Of a stretch of DNA of 14,179 nucleotides, positions 6,706 to 13,621 are shown in pieces. The stretch is taken from assembly GCA_023261525.1 (NCBI GenBank), contig JAHFOU010000018.1:1-14179 (forward strand). The letters are read 5' to 3'. A program made the position numbers and the translations under genes. The DNA is from Planctomycetota bacterium. GTDB taxonomy: Bacteria; Planctomycetota; SBBH01; JAHFOU01. The notes beneath the pieces were generated by a model. That model worked only from the letters and a program-made list of their open reading frames with translations. It searched no databases and was not told where the DNA came from. The stretch's first letter is position 1; each line of letters begins with the position of its first letter.

Positions 6706-8865
6706 ATGCCCCGACGCCTGTGGACGGTCCTGATCCTCGCCCCGCTGGCGCTCCTTTCCGCGGAGGAGACCGAGACGCCCCTGGCGGACGCCCCGGGCAG
6801 GGTCGCGGAGATCCTGGGCAGGATGGGCGAGGCCAATCCCGAGACCGTGTGGCCCCAGGCCCTGGCCCTGGAGGGCCTCGGGAAGGGCGCCGTCGAGGCC
6901 CTCACCGCCGCGCTCCAGGACGCCCATGAGGCCGTCCGCCTGGCCAGCGCCAAGGCCTTGTGCGCCCTGGGTGCTAACCAGGGGCCCGCCTGCGAGGCCC
7001 TGGCGGACCTGGCCCGCAAGGGCTCCCCGGCGGCCCGCGCCGTCGCTGTCCACATCCTCGGCGAGTGCGGCGGCCCGCCCGCGGTGAAACCCCTGTCCGC
7101 CCTGCTGGAGGAGGATTCCCTTCCCGTCCGCCAGCGCCTGGCCGTGGCGAGGGCCCTCTGGGGGAATTCCCGGCACATGAAGGCCCCCGCGGCCTGCCGG
7201 ACGGCCCTGGAGGACCCGGACCCCGGCGTGCGCAACGCCGCCGCCCTGGCCCTCGGCGAGATGGGGCAGATGGCGGATGCCCGCATCCCCCTGGAAGCCC
7301 TGGCCCTGGCTCCGACCGACGACGGGGAGAAGGCACGGGGGATCCTGCTCAAGGACAGGCTCTCGCGGATGCTCGCCGGACAGGAGGGGAAGGGGCGCAA
7401 GGAGACCGCGGACGGGTTGGCCCTCCTGGACGAGGTGGCCGGTCTGACCCGGGAATACTACGTGGACGATACCAAGACCGATTCCGAGGCCTTGTTCGAG
7501 GCCGCGGCCCGGGGACTGGCCTCCTCCCTGGACCCCCACTCCACCTATCTGGGCCGCAGCGAGGTCGAGCACTGGAACCGCCGGATGGAGGGGCATTACG
7601 CCGGCATCGGGATCGTCGTCTCCCGGGAGAACGGCGCCCTCTTCGTCCAGAGCACCTTCTTCGAGGGGCCGGCCTACAAGGCGGGGATCCGCTCCGGCGA
7701 CGCCATCACGAAGATCTCCGGGAAGGCCCTCGTCGACGAGAGCCTGGACGATTCCGTGCGGCGCCTGAAGGGGGAGCCCGGCACCGACGTCACGATCGAC
7801 GTGGTCCACCGCGGCATGACCCAGGCCGTGCCGGTGACCCTGAAGCGTGCCGAGATCGCCACCCGCTCCGTCCATTCCGCCATGCTTCCCGGGAAGGTGG
7901 GCTACATCCGCATGTCGGAGTTCGTCATGCAGAGCGCCCAGGAGACGAAGGATGCCCTGGAGGCCCTGCGCAAGGACGGGATGCGCTCCCTCATCCTGGA
8001 CCTCCGCTTCAATCCGGGCGGGCTCCTGCTGGCCGCCGTGCAGACGGCGGACCTTTTCCTGAAGCCCGGGCTCCTGGTGGTCTACAGCGAGGGCCGCAAT
8101 CCCGAGGTGGCTCCGCGCCAGGACTATTACACCGGCGGCAAGCTCAACGACCGGGGGTCCTGGGTCAATCCCCCGCCCGGCGCGTCCGGCTCGGCCCGGG
8201 GGGACTATCCCCTCGTGGTCCTGGTCAACCAGGACTCCGCCTCCGCGAGCGAGATCCTCAGCGGGGCGCTCAGGGACCACAGCCGCGCGGTGCTGGTGGG
8301 GCAGAAGACCTTCGGCAAGGGCAGCGTGCAGCTGCCCATGCGCCTCAAGACCACCTCCGAGAAGACCATGCTGAAGATCACCATCGCCAAGTACTACCTG
8401 CCGAGCGGACGGTGCATCCATGGCATCGGGGTGGAACCGGACATCGCCGTGGCCTTCGAGGACGTGGCCGGCTGGAAGTTCGAGGAGTACCGCAAGCTGG
8501 TGGATGCGAAGGCCTTCGAGAAGTACCTGGCCGACCATCCGGTCGAGGGGCATGACGACATGCTGGCCCTCGCCGACAACGACGGCGGGGACTGGACGAA
8601 GTACCCCGGCTTCGAGGCCTGGCACGAGGCCCTCAAGACCTCCCTCTCCAAGGACGACCTCCGGACCCACCTGAGGCGGCTCCTGAGGGACCGCGCCGCC
8701 GAGGCCCGGGGCAAGGAATACGTCACCGACCTGGCCGCGGACGTCCAGCTCCAGCGGGCCGCCCTGGAGGCCCTCCGCCGCTCCGGAACGGATCCCAAGG
8801 ACGAGCCTGCGTATGCTCCCTTCGCTGGGAAGTTCCCCGAGAAGGAGACTCCGCCGTCGAACTAG
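6706..8865 (+). CDS. HEAT-PDZ-S41 family carboxyl-terminal processing protease
   Basis: A 719-residue protein with a short basic and hydrophobic start (MPRRLWTVLILAPLALLSAEE), predicted to enter the periplasm. Residues ~30-205 are helical HEAT-like repeats (for example AVEALTAALQDAHEAVRLAS). The S41 part begins near 235, with LDPHSTYL (275-282), a PDZ segment about 297-380 (YAGIGIVV, then KAGIRSGDAITKISGK), and the protease core with LDLRFNPGG (431-439), SASASE (511-516) and TFGKGSVQ (535-542). Aligning with Prc/CtpA spacing (Ser and Lys 25 apart) makes Ser513 and Lys538 the catalytic dyad, both present. The SGRCIHGIGVEPDI segment (567-580) is also typical. Such enzymes trim or degrade envelope proteins after recognising C-termini through the PDZ. 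The HEAT extension is unusual for the family and may bind substrate or a partner. It leads an operon with lpxK, 11 bases downstream. Confidence 0.93.
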   Translation: MPRRLWTVLILAPLALLSAEETETPLADAPGRVAEILGRMGEANPETVWPQALALEGLGKGAVEALTAALQDAHEAVRLASAKALCALGANQGPACEALADLARKGSPAARAVAVHILGECGGPPAVKPLSALLEEDSLPVRQRLAVARALWGNSRHMKAPAACRTALEDPDPGVRNAAALALGEMGQMADARIPLEALALAPTDDGEKARGILLKDRLSRMLAGQEGKGRKETADGLALLDEVAGLTREYYVDDTKTDSEALFEAAARGLASSLDPHSTYLGRSEVEHWNRRMEGHYAGIGIVVSRENGALFVQSTFFEGPAYKAGIRSGDAITKISGKALVDESLDDSVRRLKGEPGTDVTIDVVHRGMTQAVPVTLKRAEIATRSVHSAMLPGKVGYIRMSEFVMQSAQETKDALEALRKDGMRSLILDLRFNPGGLLLAAVQTADLFLKPGLLVVYSEGRNPEVAPRQDYYTGGKLNDRGSWVNPPPGASGSARGDYPLVVLVNQDSASASEILSGALRDHSRAVLVGQKTFGKGSVQLPMRLKTTSEKTMLKITIAKYYLPSGRCIHGIGVEPDIAVAFEDVAGWKFEEYRKLVDAKAFEKYLADHPVEGHDDMLALADNDGGDWTKYPGFEAWHEALKTSLSKDDLRTHLRRLLRDRAAEARGKEYVTDLAADVQLQRAALEALRRSGTDPKDEPAYAPFAGKFPEKETPPSN

Positions 8866-8876
8866 GCTTCCGCGGC

Positions 8877-9782
8877 TTGAGTGCTCCCCTGGGCGCCCCC
8901 CTGGCCCTGGCCTACGGGGCCGGGCTGGTGCTCCGCAACGCCTTCGCCCCGGCGTCGAAGCGGGCCGGCGTTCCGGTGCTCTGCGTCGGCAACCTCACGG
9001 TCGGAGGGACGGGCAAGACCCCGGCCGTGGCCTGGGTCGTGGAGACCCTGACGCGGGCCGGACGAAAGCCGGCAGTGTTGATGAGGGGCTATGGGGCCGA
9101 CGAGGACCGTCTCCTGGAACGCCTCCTGCCCGGTGTGCCCGTGGTCGTGGACGCGGACCGCGTGGCGGGAGCCGCCAAGGCCGTGGCCGGCGGGGCGAAG
9201 GTCCTGGTCATGGACGACGGCTTCCAGCACCGGCGCCTGCACCGGGATCTCGACCTGGTCCTTCTGGATGCCACCGACCCTTTCGGAGGGGGGCATTTGC
9301 TTCCCTGGGGCAGGTTGAGGGAACCCCGGGAGGCCCTGGCCCGGGCCGGGGCGGTGCTGATCACCCGGGCCGACCAGGCGGCGCCGGAGGCCCTGTCCGT
9401 CCTGAGATCGGAGATCGCACGCCTCGCGCCCAAGGCCCTCGTCGCGGAGGCCGCGCATGCCCCGGTGGATGCGGAGGGTCTCCAGGGACTCCGCGTGTTT
9501 GCCGTCTGCGGGATCGGGAATCCCGGCGCCTTCCGGAAGACCCTGGAGGATTCCGGGGCCACGGTGACGGGGATGCGGGCCTTCCCGGACCACCACGCCT
9601 ATTCGCCCCAGGACGTGGAGACGGTGAATGCGGCGGCGTCCGGCCTGCCCGTGGTCACCACGCAGAAGGACTGGGTGAAGCTGGAGGCGATCCCCGCCGC
9701 GGCGGGGTGGAAGGTGCTGAAGATCCGCCTGGAGATGCGTGTGGGGCGCCAGGCGCTGGAGGAGAAGGTCCTCACCGCATGA
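8877..9782 (+). CDS. lpxK: Tetraacyldisaccharide 4'-kinase LpxK
   Basis: A 301-residue inner-membrane-associated kinase that phosphorylates the 4' position of tetraacyldisaccharide-1-phosphate to make lipid IVA, a late step of lipid A synthesis. The P-loop GNLTVGGTGKTP (38-49), RGYG (70-73), MDDGFQHRRL (112-121), the LLPWGRLREP segment (141-150), FPDHHAY (236-242) and TTQKDWVKL (261-269) are all in family order. The start is taken as TTG 8877, the first usable start after an in-frame stop and giving the usual PLALAYGAG membrane-binding N-terminus, but no clear Shine-Dalgarno site precedes it. The stretch between RGYG and the ADRV motif (93-96) is short: the usual SDG...GDEP loop is largely missing, so the protein is compact for the family. 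It is the best sign in the window of a lipopolysaccharide-bearing outer membrane. It overlaps the next gene by ATGA. Confidence 0.95.
   Translation: MSAPLGAPLALAYGAGLVLRNAFAPASKRAGVPVLCVGNLTVGGTGKTPAVAWVVETLTRAGRKPAVLMRGYGADEDRLLERLLPGVPVVVDADRVAGAAKAVAGGAKVLVMDDGFQHRRLHRDLDLVLLDATDPFGGGHLLPWGRLREPREALARAGAVLITRADQAAPEALSVLRSEIARLAPKALVAEAAHAPVDAEGLQGLRVFAVCGIGNPGAFRKTLEDSGATVTGMRAFPDHHAYSPQDVETVNAAASGLPVVTTQKDWVKLEAIPAAAGWKVLKIRLEMRVGRQALEEKVLTA
9758..9768 (+). promoter_or_regulatory. Ribosome binding site of the lipoprotein gene
   Basis: GGAGGAGAAGG inside the last codons of lpxK, 10 bases before the ATG at 9779. It supports a start that overlaps the lpxK stop, as opposed to much longer upstream extensions of the same open frame. 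Confidence 0.6.
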
Positions 9783-11188
9783 AACGCCTGGGGTTCCTGC
9801 TGATGCTGGGGGCTTGCTGGGGCGGCGAGAGCCCCGTCGCGCCCGAGCGCGTCCCCCTGGGGGTCCTGAGCCGGGACGCCACCCGGATCTTCGTGACCGG
9901 GGCGGACGGCGGGATCGAAGCCCTGGAGGCTTCGACGGGAAAGCGGATCTGGTTTTCTCCCGCGGCGCTCCGCCCCCTGATGGACGTGGGGGGGAAGCTG
10001 ATCGCCTGGGTTCCCGAGATGGGCAAACCCAATGTCCTGAGGATCGCGACGCTCTCCGCGGCCGACGGCAAGACCCTGGAGCTGTCGAGTCCGATCCCGC
10101 TTCCCGAATGGGCCTGTCTCAACCGGGAGAAGCCCGCCCATCTGTTCGAGATGGAAGCCGTCCTGCTCGGCAACGCCAGCCTCCGGGTTTCCTGGCGGGC
10201 CGACGCTTGGCCGCCTCCCGAGGCCGTGGGGCTCCCTCCCGCCCAGGAAGCGTGGAGGACGGCTTCCGGAAGCCTGCTTATGGATCCGGCTTCCGGCAAG
10301 ATCCTGGAGACGAAGGGGGACGCTCCGGCGCCGGAGAAGCCCCGGCTTCCGGACGCCCTGGCCCGGCTCGCCTTCAGCCGCTATGAGAGGTGGGAAGAGC
10401 GGGATCCCATGCTTTCCTCCCTGGAGGAGCATCCGACCACGCCTGAACCCGGGTGGATCGGAACCCCCTGGATCTCCGGGGGAATCGCGGCCGCCGTCGA
10501 GATCCAGGAGTCCGGCCGAGGGACGGGCGACGAACCCGCCTATGCCGTCACGCTGAGGTCCTGGGACCTGGGCACCGGGAAGGAGCGGCCGGCGCGGGAG
10601 ATCTTCCACGGGGAATACGGCCACAGGACCGTCGTCTTTTCCGAGGGGCTCTGCCTGGGCGTGCGCCGCAAGGCCCCGCCGGGGACGGGCAACCTGGGGA
10701 CCTGGACCCTGTACGTCACGGAGACGGGGCGTCCCCTGGCCACGATCCGGGAACTGGATTCGGCGGCGGATCCCGTCGTCGTGGTCTCGGCAAGGGAGCT
10801 CCTGGTCCTGGACCTGACACGGGAGAAGGAGGAGGAGATCCTGAGGCTGAGGCGCTGGGATCGTCTCACCTGGCAGGAAGGCCCCGCGGTGACGCTGATG
10901 ACGGGGAAGGGCCTCAAGCCCTATACGCGGGGGGGAGGGAGGTATGCCTGCGTGATCGACGGGGCCAAGGGCCAGGTCTCCGTCTTTTCCCTGGAGGACG
11001 GCCACCGCCTGGCCTGCCTGGATCAGAAGGGGAGGATCCAGGAGATCCGTCTCGCCGGGGGACTCCTCTACTGCCTCGGGATGGAGAACGAGTCCAGCAG
11101 GGTCCTGAAGGTGGTGGATCCCGCCTGCGGAAGGCTCCTCTGGGAAAGGGCCGTGGAGCCCTTCCGGTACCACTGCCCGAAACCCTAG
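9779..11188 (+). CDS. Putative lipoprotein with beta-propeller-like (PQQ-type) repeats
   Basis: A 469-residue protein that I cannot assign to a named family. The N-terminus MKRLGFLLMLGAC ends in a lipobox-like LGAC with Cys13, so lipidation and anchoring in the envelope are likely. Several segments resemble the beta-propeller blades of PQQ-like proteins, where an Asp/Ala-x-x-Gly-x-x-x-W pattern recurs: VTGADGGIEALEASTGKRIWFS (39-60), LLMDPASGKILET (166-178), VTLRSWDLGTGKERP (257-271), SVFSLEDGHRLACLD (401-415) and VVDPACGRLLWERAV (445-459). The similarity is weak and spread out. The start follows the lpxK stop by ATGA overlap and has a good ribosome site, so it is coupled to LpxK. BamB is a known beta-propeller lipoprotein, but I see no support for that specific role. 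It ends 4 bases before the convergent ribBA stop. Confidence 0.7.
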   Translation: MKRLGFLLMLGACWGGESPVAPERVPLGVLSRDATRIFVTGADGGIEALEASTGKRIWFSPAALRPLMDVGGKLIAWVPEMGKPNVLRIATLSAADGKTLELSSPIPLPEWACLNREKPAHLFEMEAVLLGNASLRVSWRADAWPPPEAVGLPPAQEAWRTASGSLLMDPASGKILETKGDAPAPEKPRLPDALARLAFSRYERWEERDPMLSSLEEHPTTPEPGWIGTPWISGGIAAAVEIQESGRGTGDEPAYAVTLRSWDLGTGKERPAREIFHGEYGHRTVVFSEGLCLGVRRKAPPGTGNLGTWTLYVTETGRPLATIRELDSAADPVVVVSARELLVLDLTREKEEEILRLRRWDRLTWQEGPAVTLMTGKGLKPYTRGGGRYACVIDGAKGQVSVFSLEDGHRLACLDQKGRIQEIRLAGGLLYCLGMENESSRVLKVVDPACGRLLWERAVEPFRYHCPKP

Positions 11189-11194
11189 CGGTTT
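11180..11194. other. Small inverted repeat across two convergent stop codons
   Basis: AAACC and GGTTT, separated by 5 bases, enclose the TAG of the lipoprotein gene and reach into the ribBA TAA at 11195-11193. The stem is only 5 bp and has no T-tract, so termination by it alone is doubtful. Confidence 0.25.
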
Positions 11195-12431
11195 ATCCCA
11201 GCAGGTGGCCGAGCTTGTCGCGCTTGGCCTTCAGGTAGCCCACGCTCTCCGGCGTGGAGGGCACGATGAGGGGCACCCGTTTCGCGATCTCCAGCCCGTA
11301 GCTCGCCAGGGCCGTGAACTTCCTCGGGTTGTTCGACATGACCTTGAGCTTCTTCAGGCCCAGGTCCGCCAGGATCTGGGAGCCGATGCCGTATTCGCGC
11401 TCGTCGGCCCGGAAGCCCAGGTGGAGGTTGGCCTCCACGGTGTCCATGCCCTTCTGCTGCTGGAGCGCGTAGGCCCTGAGCTTGTTCTCCAGCCCGATGC
11501 CCCGGCCCTCCTGGCGGAGGTAGAGCACCACGCCCTTCTCCTCGCGCTGGATCGCGGCCATGGCCGCCTTGAGCTGGGCCCCGCAGTCGCACCGGAGCGA
11601 GCCCAGGGCGTCCCCGGTCAGGCATTCGGAATGCACCCGCACCAGGACGGGCTCGCGGACGCCCTGGTCCCAGTCGGGCGTCCATCCCTTGCAGAGGGCC
11701 AGGTGGGCGGCCTCGTCGATGGCCGTCCGGTAGACGTGGAGGGTGAAGGGGCCGTCCTCCGTGGGGAGGTCCAGGGTGATCTCCCGTCGGACCAGCTTCT
11801 CCTGCCGGCGCCGGTGCTCGATGATGTCCGAGATCCGGCACATCCTCAGGCGGTGCTTGCGGGCGAAGGCCACCAGGTCCTTCTCCCGGGCCATGCCCCC
11901 GGAGGCGGTCAGGATCTCCGTGATCACGGCGGCGGGGTTCAGGCCCGCCAGGCGCATGAGGTCCACGGAGCCCTCGGTGTGGCCGGCGCGGACCAGGACC
12001 CCGCCCTCGCGGGCCCTCAGGGGATGAACGTGGCCGGGGCGGACCAGCTGCTCCCGACGGGTGCCCGGCTTGGCCAGCAGGCGCGACGTCATGGCCAGGT
12101 CCTCGGCCGAGACCCCGTTGTCCGGGCAGTCCCGGGCGTCCACCGTGATGGTGAAGGGGGTCGTCCGTTTCGAGGTGTTGCCGTCCTGGGGGACCTGGGG
12201 ATCCAGGCGGAGGCGCTCGCAGATGGCGGCGTCCACGGCCACGCAGAACTCGCCCCGGGCCTCCCGCTTGATGAAGTTCACGGCGGCGGGCGTGGCCTTC
12301 TCGGCGGCCAGGACGATGTCCCCCTCGTTCTCGCGGTCGGGGGCGTCCAGGACGACGATCATGCGGCCGGCGCGCAGGTCCTCCAGGATCTCGGGGATGG
12401 AGGCGAAGGGGGGGCGGGGTTTCGTCGTCAT
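11193..12431 (-). CDS. ribBA: Bifunctional 3,4-dihydroxy-2-butanone 4-phosphate synthase / GTP cyclohydrolase II
   Basis: A 412-residue cytosolic enzyme feeding both branches of riboflavin synthesis. The N-terminal RibB half (~1-205) turns ribulose 5-phosphate into 3,4-dihydroxy-2-butanone 4-phosphate and formate; it has DRENEGD (32-38), RPGHVHPLRA (131-140), RAGHTEGSVDL (148-158) and Glu172. The C-terminal RibA half (~215-412) opens GTP; zinc ligands Cys270, Cys281 and Cys283 lie in SECLTGDALGSLRCDCG, followed by RQEGRGIGL (306-314), the AYALQ motif with Tyr321, and SNNPRK (366-371). Both halves look intact and length is normal for fused RibBA. The ATG at 12431 shares an ATGA with the epimerase stop, with GGGAG about 10 bases upstream. 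Riboflavin genes are often FMN-riboswitch controlled, but none fits the short space here. The gene stands alone among riboflavin genes in this window. Confidence 0.96.
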   Translation of the reverse strand: MTTKPRPPFASIPEILEDLRAGRMIVVLDAPDRENEGDIVLAAEKATPAAVNFIKREARGEFCVAVDAAICERLRLDPQVPQDGNTSKRTTPFTITVDARDCPDNGVSAEDLAMTSRLLAKPGTRREQLVRPGHVHPLRAREGGVLVRAGHTEGSVDLMRLAGLNPAAVITEILTASGGMAREKDLVAFARKHRLRMCRISDIIEHRRRQEKLVRREITLDLPTEDGPFTLHVYRTAIDEAAHLALCKGWTPDWDQGVREPVLVRVHSECLTGDALGSLRCDCGAQLKAAMAAIQREEKGVVLYLRQEGRGIGLENKLRAYALQQQKGMDTVEANLHLGFRADEREYGIGSQILADLGLKKLKVMSNNPRKFTALASYGLEIAKRVPLIVPSTPESVGYLKAKRDKLGHLLG

Positions 12432-13357
12432 GGGCGGGCGTACTCCCTCAGGCCTCGTTCCAGGGACATGACAGGCGTCCATCCGAGCAGGCGGCGGGCC
12501 TTGCGGACGTCCGCCGAGGTCAGGGGGACGTCGCCCTCCTGGTCGGGCATGGGCTTGAGGCGTGCCGGCCTGCCGACCGCCAGTGCGATCAGGGAGACCA
12601 GCTGGCGCAGGGTGACGGTGCGGGCCCCGCCCAGGTTCAGGATCTCGAAGCCGGACTTCCACCGCAGGGCCCTCTCGAGCGCGGAGACGATGTCGGAGAC
12701 GTGGGTGTAGTCGCGGCGGGAGGTGCCGCTTCCGAAGAAGGGGATCTCGCGGCCCTCGCGGATGGCGCGGGTGAACTTGGCGATGGCCATGTCGGGCCGC
12801 TGGCGGGGGCCGTAGACCGTGAAGAAGCGCAGGGCCAGGATGGGGGTGCCGTGCAGGCTGTGGTGGGCCGCGCAGAGCAGTTCCCCGGCGCGCTTGGTGG
12901 CCGCGTAGGGGGAGACGGGGTCCGCCGCCGGATCGTCCTCCCGGAAGGGTGCGCGGGCGCTGCGGCCGTAGACGGAAGAGGAGGAGCCGAAGAGGAAGCG
13001 CTTCACCCCGGCCTTGCGCGCGGCCTCCAGGAGGACGGCCGTGCCCTCCACGTTCACGCTGGCGTAGAGGGCCGGGTCGGCGACGGACGGCCTCACCCCG
13101 GCCCGGGCGGCCAGGTGGACCACGCTGTCCGCCCCGCGCATGGCCCGGGCTACGGCCCTGGGATCCCGGATGTCGCCCTTCTGGAAGGAGATGCCCTTCA
13201 GCCTGCGCAGGTTGGCCCGCTTGATCGCCGGGTCGTAGTAGTCGTTCAGGTCGTCCAGGACGGCGACCCGGCGGCCGCGCGCGAGCAGGCGCTCGCAGAG
13301 GTGGGAGCCGATGAAGCCGGCGCCTCCAGTGACAAGGACGGTCCCGCGGGGGGGCAT
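12428..13357 (-). CDS. NAD-dependent nucleotide-sugar epimerase, UDP-glucuronate 4-epimerase-like
   Basis: A 309-residue extended short-chain dehydrogenase/reductase. TGGAGFIGSHL (10-20) is the NAD-binding GxxGxxG, HLAA is at 81-84, and the catalytic SSS (125-128) plus YxxxK (Tyr151, Lys155, in SPYAATK) are present. LNDYYDPAIKRANL (37-50) and the QRPDMAIAKFTRAI segment (186-199) match the UDP-glucuronate 4-epimerase subgroup (CapI/LpsL-like), which makes UDP-galacturonate from UDP-glucuronate for surface polysaccharides; other UDP-hexose epimerase or dehydratase roles cannot be excluded. The start at ATG 13357 gives the normal N-terminus; longer in-frame extensions would run across the divergent small gene. 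A run of seven C covers codons 2-4. No Shine-Dalgarno precedes the ATG, and a TACAAT box lies 10 bases before it. It is coupled to ribBA by ATGA. Confidence 0.9.
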   Translation of the reverse strand: MPPRGTVLVTGGAGFIGSHLCERLLARGRRVAVLDDLNDYYDPAIKRANLRRLKGISFQKGDIRDPRAVARAMRGADSVVHLAARAGVRPSVADPALYASVNVEGTAVLLEAARKAGVKRFLFGSSSSVYGRSARAPFREDDPAADPVSPYAATKRAGELLCAAHHSLHGTPILALRFFTVYGPRQRPDMAIAKFTRAIREGREIPFFGSGTSRRDYTHVSDIVSALERALRWKSGFEILNLGGARTVTLRQLVSLIALAVGRPARLKPMPDQEGDVPLTSADVRKARRLLGWTPVMSLERGLREYARP

Positions 13358-13367
13358 GGGACCGGGG

Positions 13368-13373
13368 ATTGTA
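13368..13373 (-). promoter_or_regulatory. Candidate -10 box of the epimerase-ribBA operon
   Basis: On the minus strand this reads TACAAT (5 of 6 to TATAAT), ending 10 bases before the ATG at 13357. No convincing -35 is visible. The spacing implies a leader of about 4 bases or none. Confidence 0.4.
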
Positions 13374-13409
13374 GTGAATTTCCGGGCTTGGGGAGTCGAA
13401 GAAGGGGAT

Positions 13410-13586
13410 ATGGACGACTCCCTTGCCATGCCCACGCCGGAATCCGCCACCGCCCTGACCCAGGCCCGCATCGCCCAGCAGGCCCAGATCCAGGTCCAGA
13501 AGATGGCCCAGGACAGCGACGCGGCCATCGCCTCCGAGCTCCTGAAAACGCTCGGCGTCGGCGCCAAACTCGACATTTCCGGATAA
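13410..13586 (+). CDS. YjfB-like small putative motility protein
   Basis: A 58-residue protein, MDDSLAMPTPES..., whose middle is Gln/Ala-rich: ALTQARIAQQAQIQVQKMAQDSDAAIASELLKTL (residues 14-47). The pattern (start MDxSxA, a SQAxxQQ-like helix, then a K-M-A-x-D-S segment, then LLxxL) resembles the YjfB family, annotated as putative motility proteins of unknown mechanism. It is cytosolic by appearance, with no signal peptide or membrane segment. The ATG at 13410 is preceded by GAAGAAGGGG (13398-13407), a modest ribosome site; a second ATG at 13428 is possible. It diverges from the epimerase gene across 52 bases and lies 46 bases before speA. No flagellar or chemotaxis gene is in the window to support a motility role. 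The family assignment is from pattern memory and not a search. Confidence 0.6.
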   Translation: MDDSLAMPTPESATALTQARIAQQAQIQVQKMAQDSDAAIASELLKTLGVGAKLDISG

Positions 13587-13592
13587 GTTCCC

Positions 13593-13621
13593 TTTACAGT
13601 CGCGTCGTTGCGGGGTACTTT
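13593..13621 (+). promoter_or_regulatory. Candidate promoter of speA
   Basis: TTTACA (13593-13598; 5 of 6 to TTGACA), a 17-base spacer, then TACTTT (13616-13621; matches TANNNT but only 3 of 6 to TATAAT). The -10 ends 11 bases before the ATG at 13633, again implying a very short or absent leader. The -10 is the loop of the adjacent inverted repeat. Confidence 0.35.

Noticed and set aside
6670..8670. A long open frame on the minus strand, opposite the S41 protease
   Set aside because: Composition is Gly/His/Gln/Arg-rich with no motif, while the plus strand has the intact Ser513/Lys538 dyad, PDZ and NPGG motifs.
8813..9778. Long N-terminal extension of the lipoprotein frame back to 8813
   Set aside because: This part lies out of frame across lpxK and reads as Arg/Gly-rich shadow sequence. 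The ATG at 9779 has a ribosome site and a lipoprotein signal.
10261..10274. Perfect 14-base palindrome GGCTTCCGGAAGCC, with further GGCTTCCGG copies nearby (10288, 10344)
   Set aside because: It lies mid-gene in the lipoprotein, and the repeats fit local use of Ala/Ser/Gly codons. No T-tract or spacing pattern supports a regulatory or mobile element.
10928..10943. G-rich run in the lipoprotein gene, possible quadruplex or slippage site
   Set aside because: It encodes a plausible Thr-Arg-Gly-Gly-Gly-Arg stretch in frame and such runs are common in this GC-rich sequence; there are not four well-spaced G-tracts on one strand.
12432..12470. Possible FMN riboswitch for ribBA
   Set aside because: The gene starts inside the end of the epimerase gene, leaving no leader for a riboswitch, and I see none of its conserved elements in the 52-base region upstream of the operon.
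11205..12710. Plus-strand frame opposite ribBA and the epimerase
   Set aside because: No motif; repetitive Gly/Val/Ala/Gln composition of an antisense GC shadow, against two fully supported genes.
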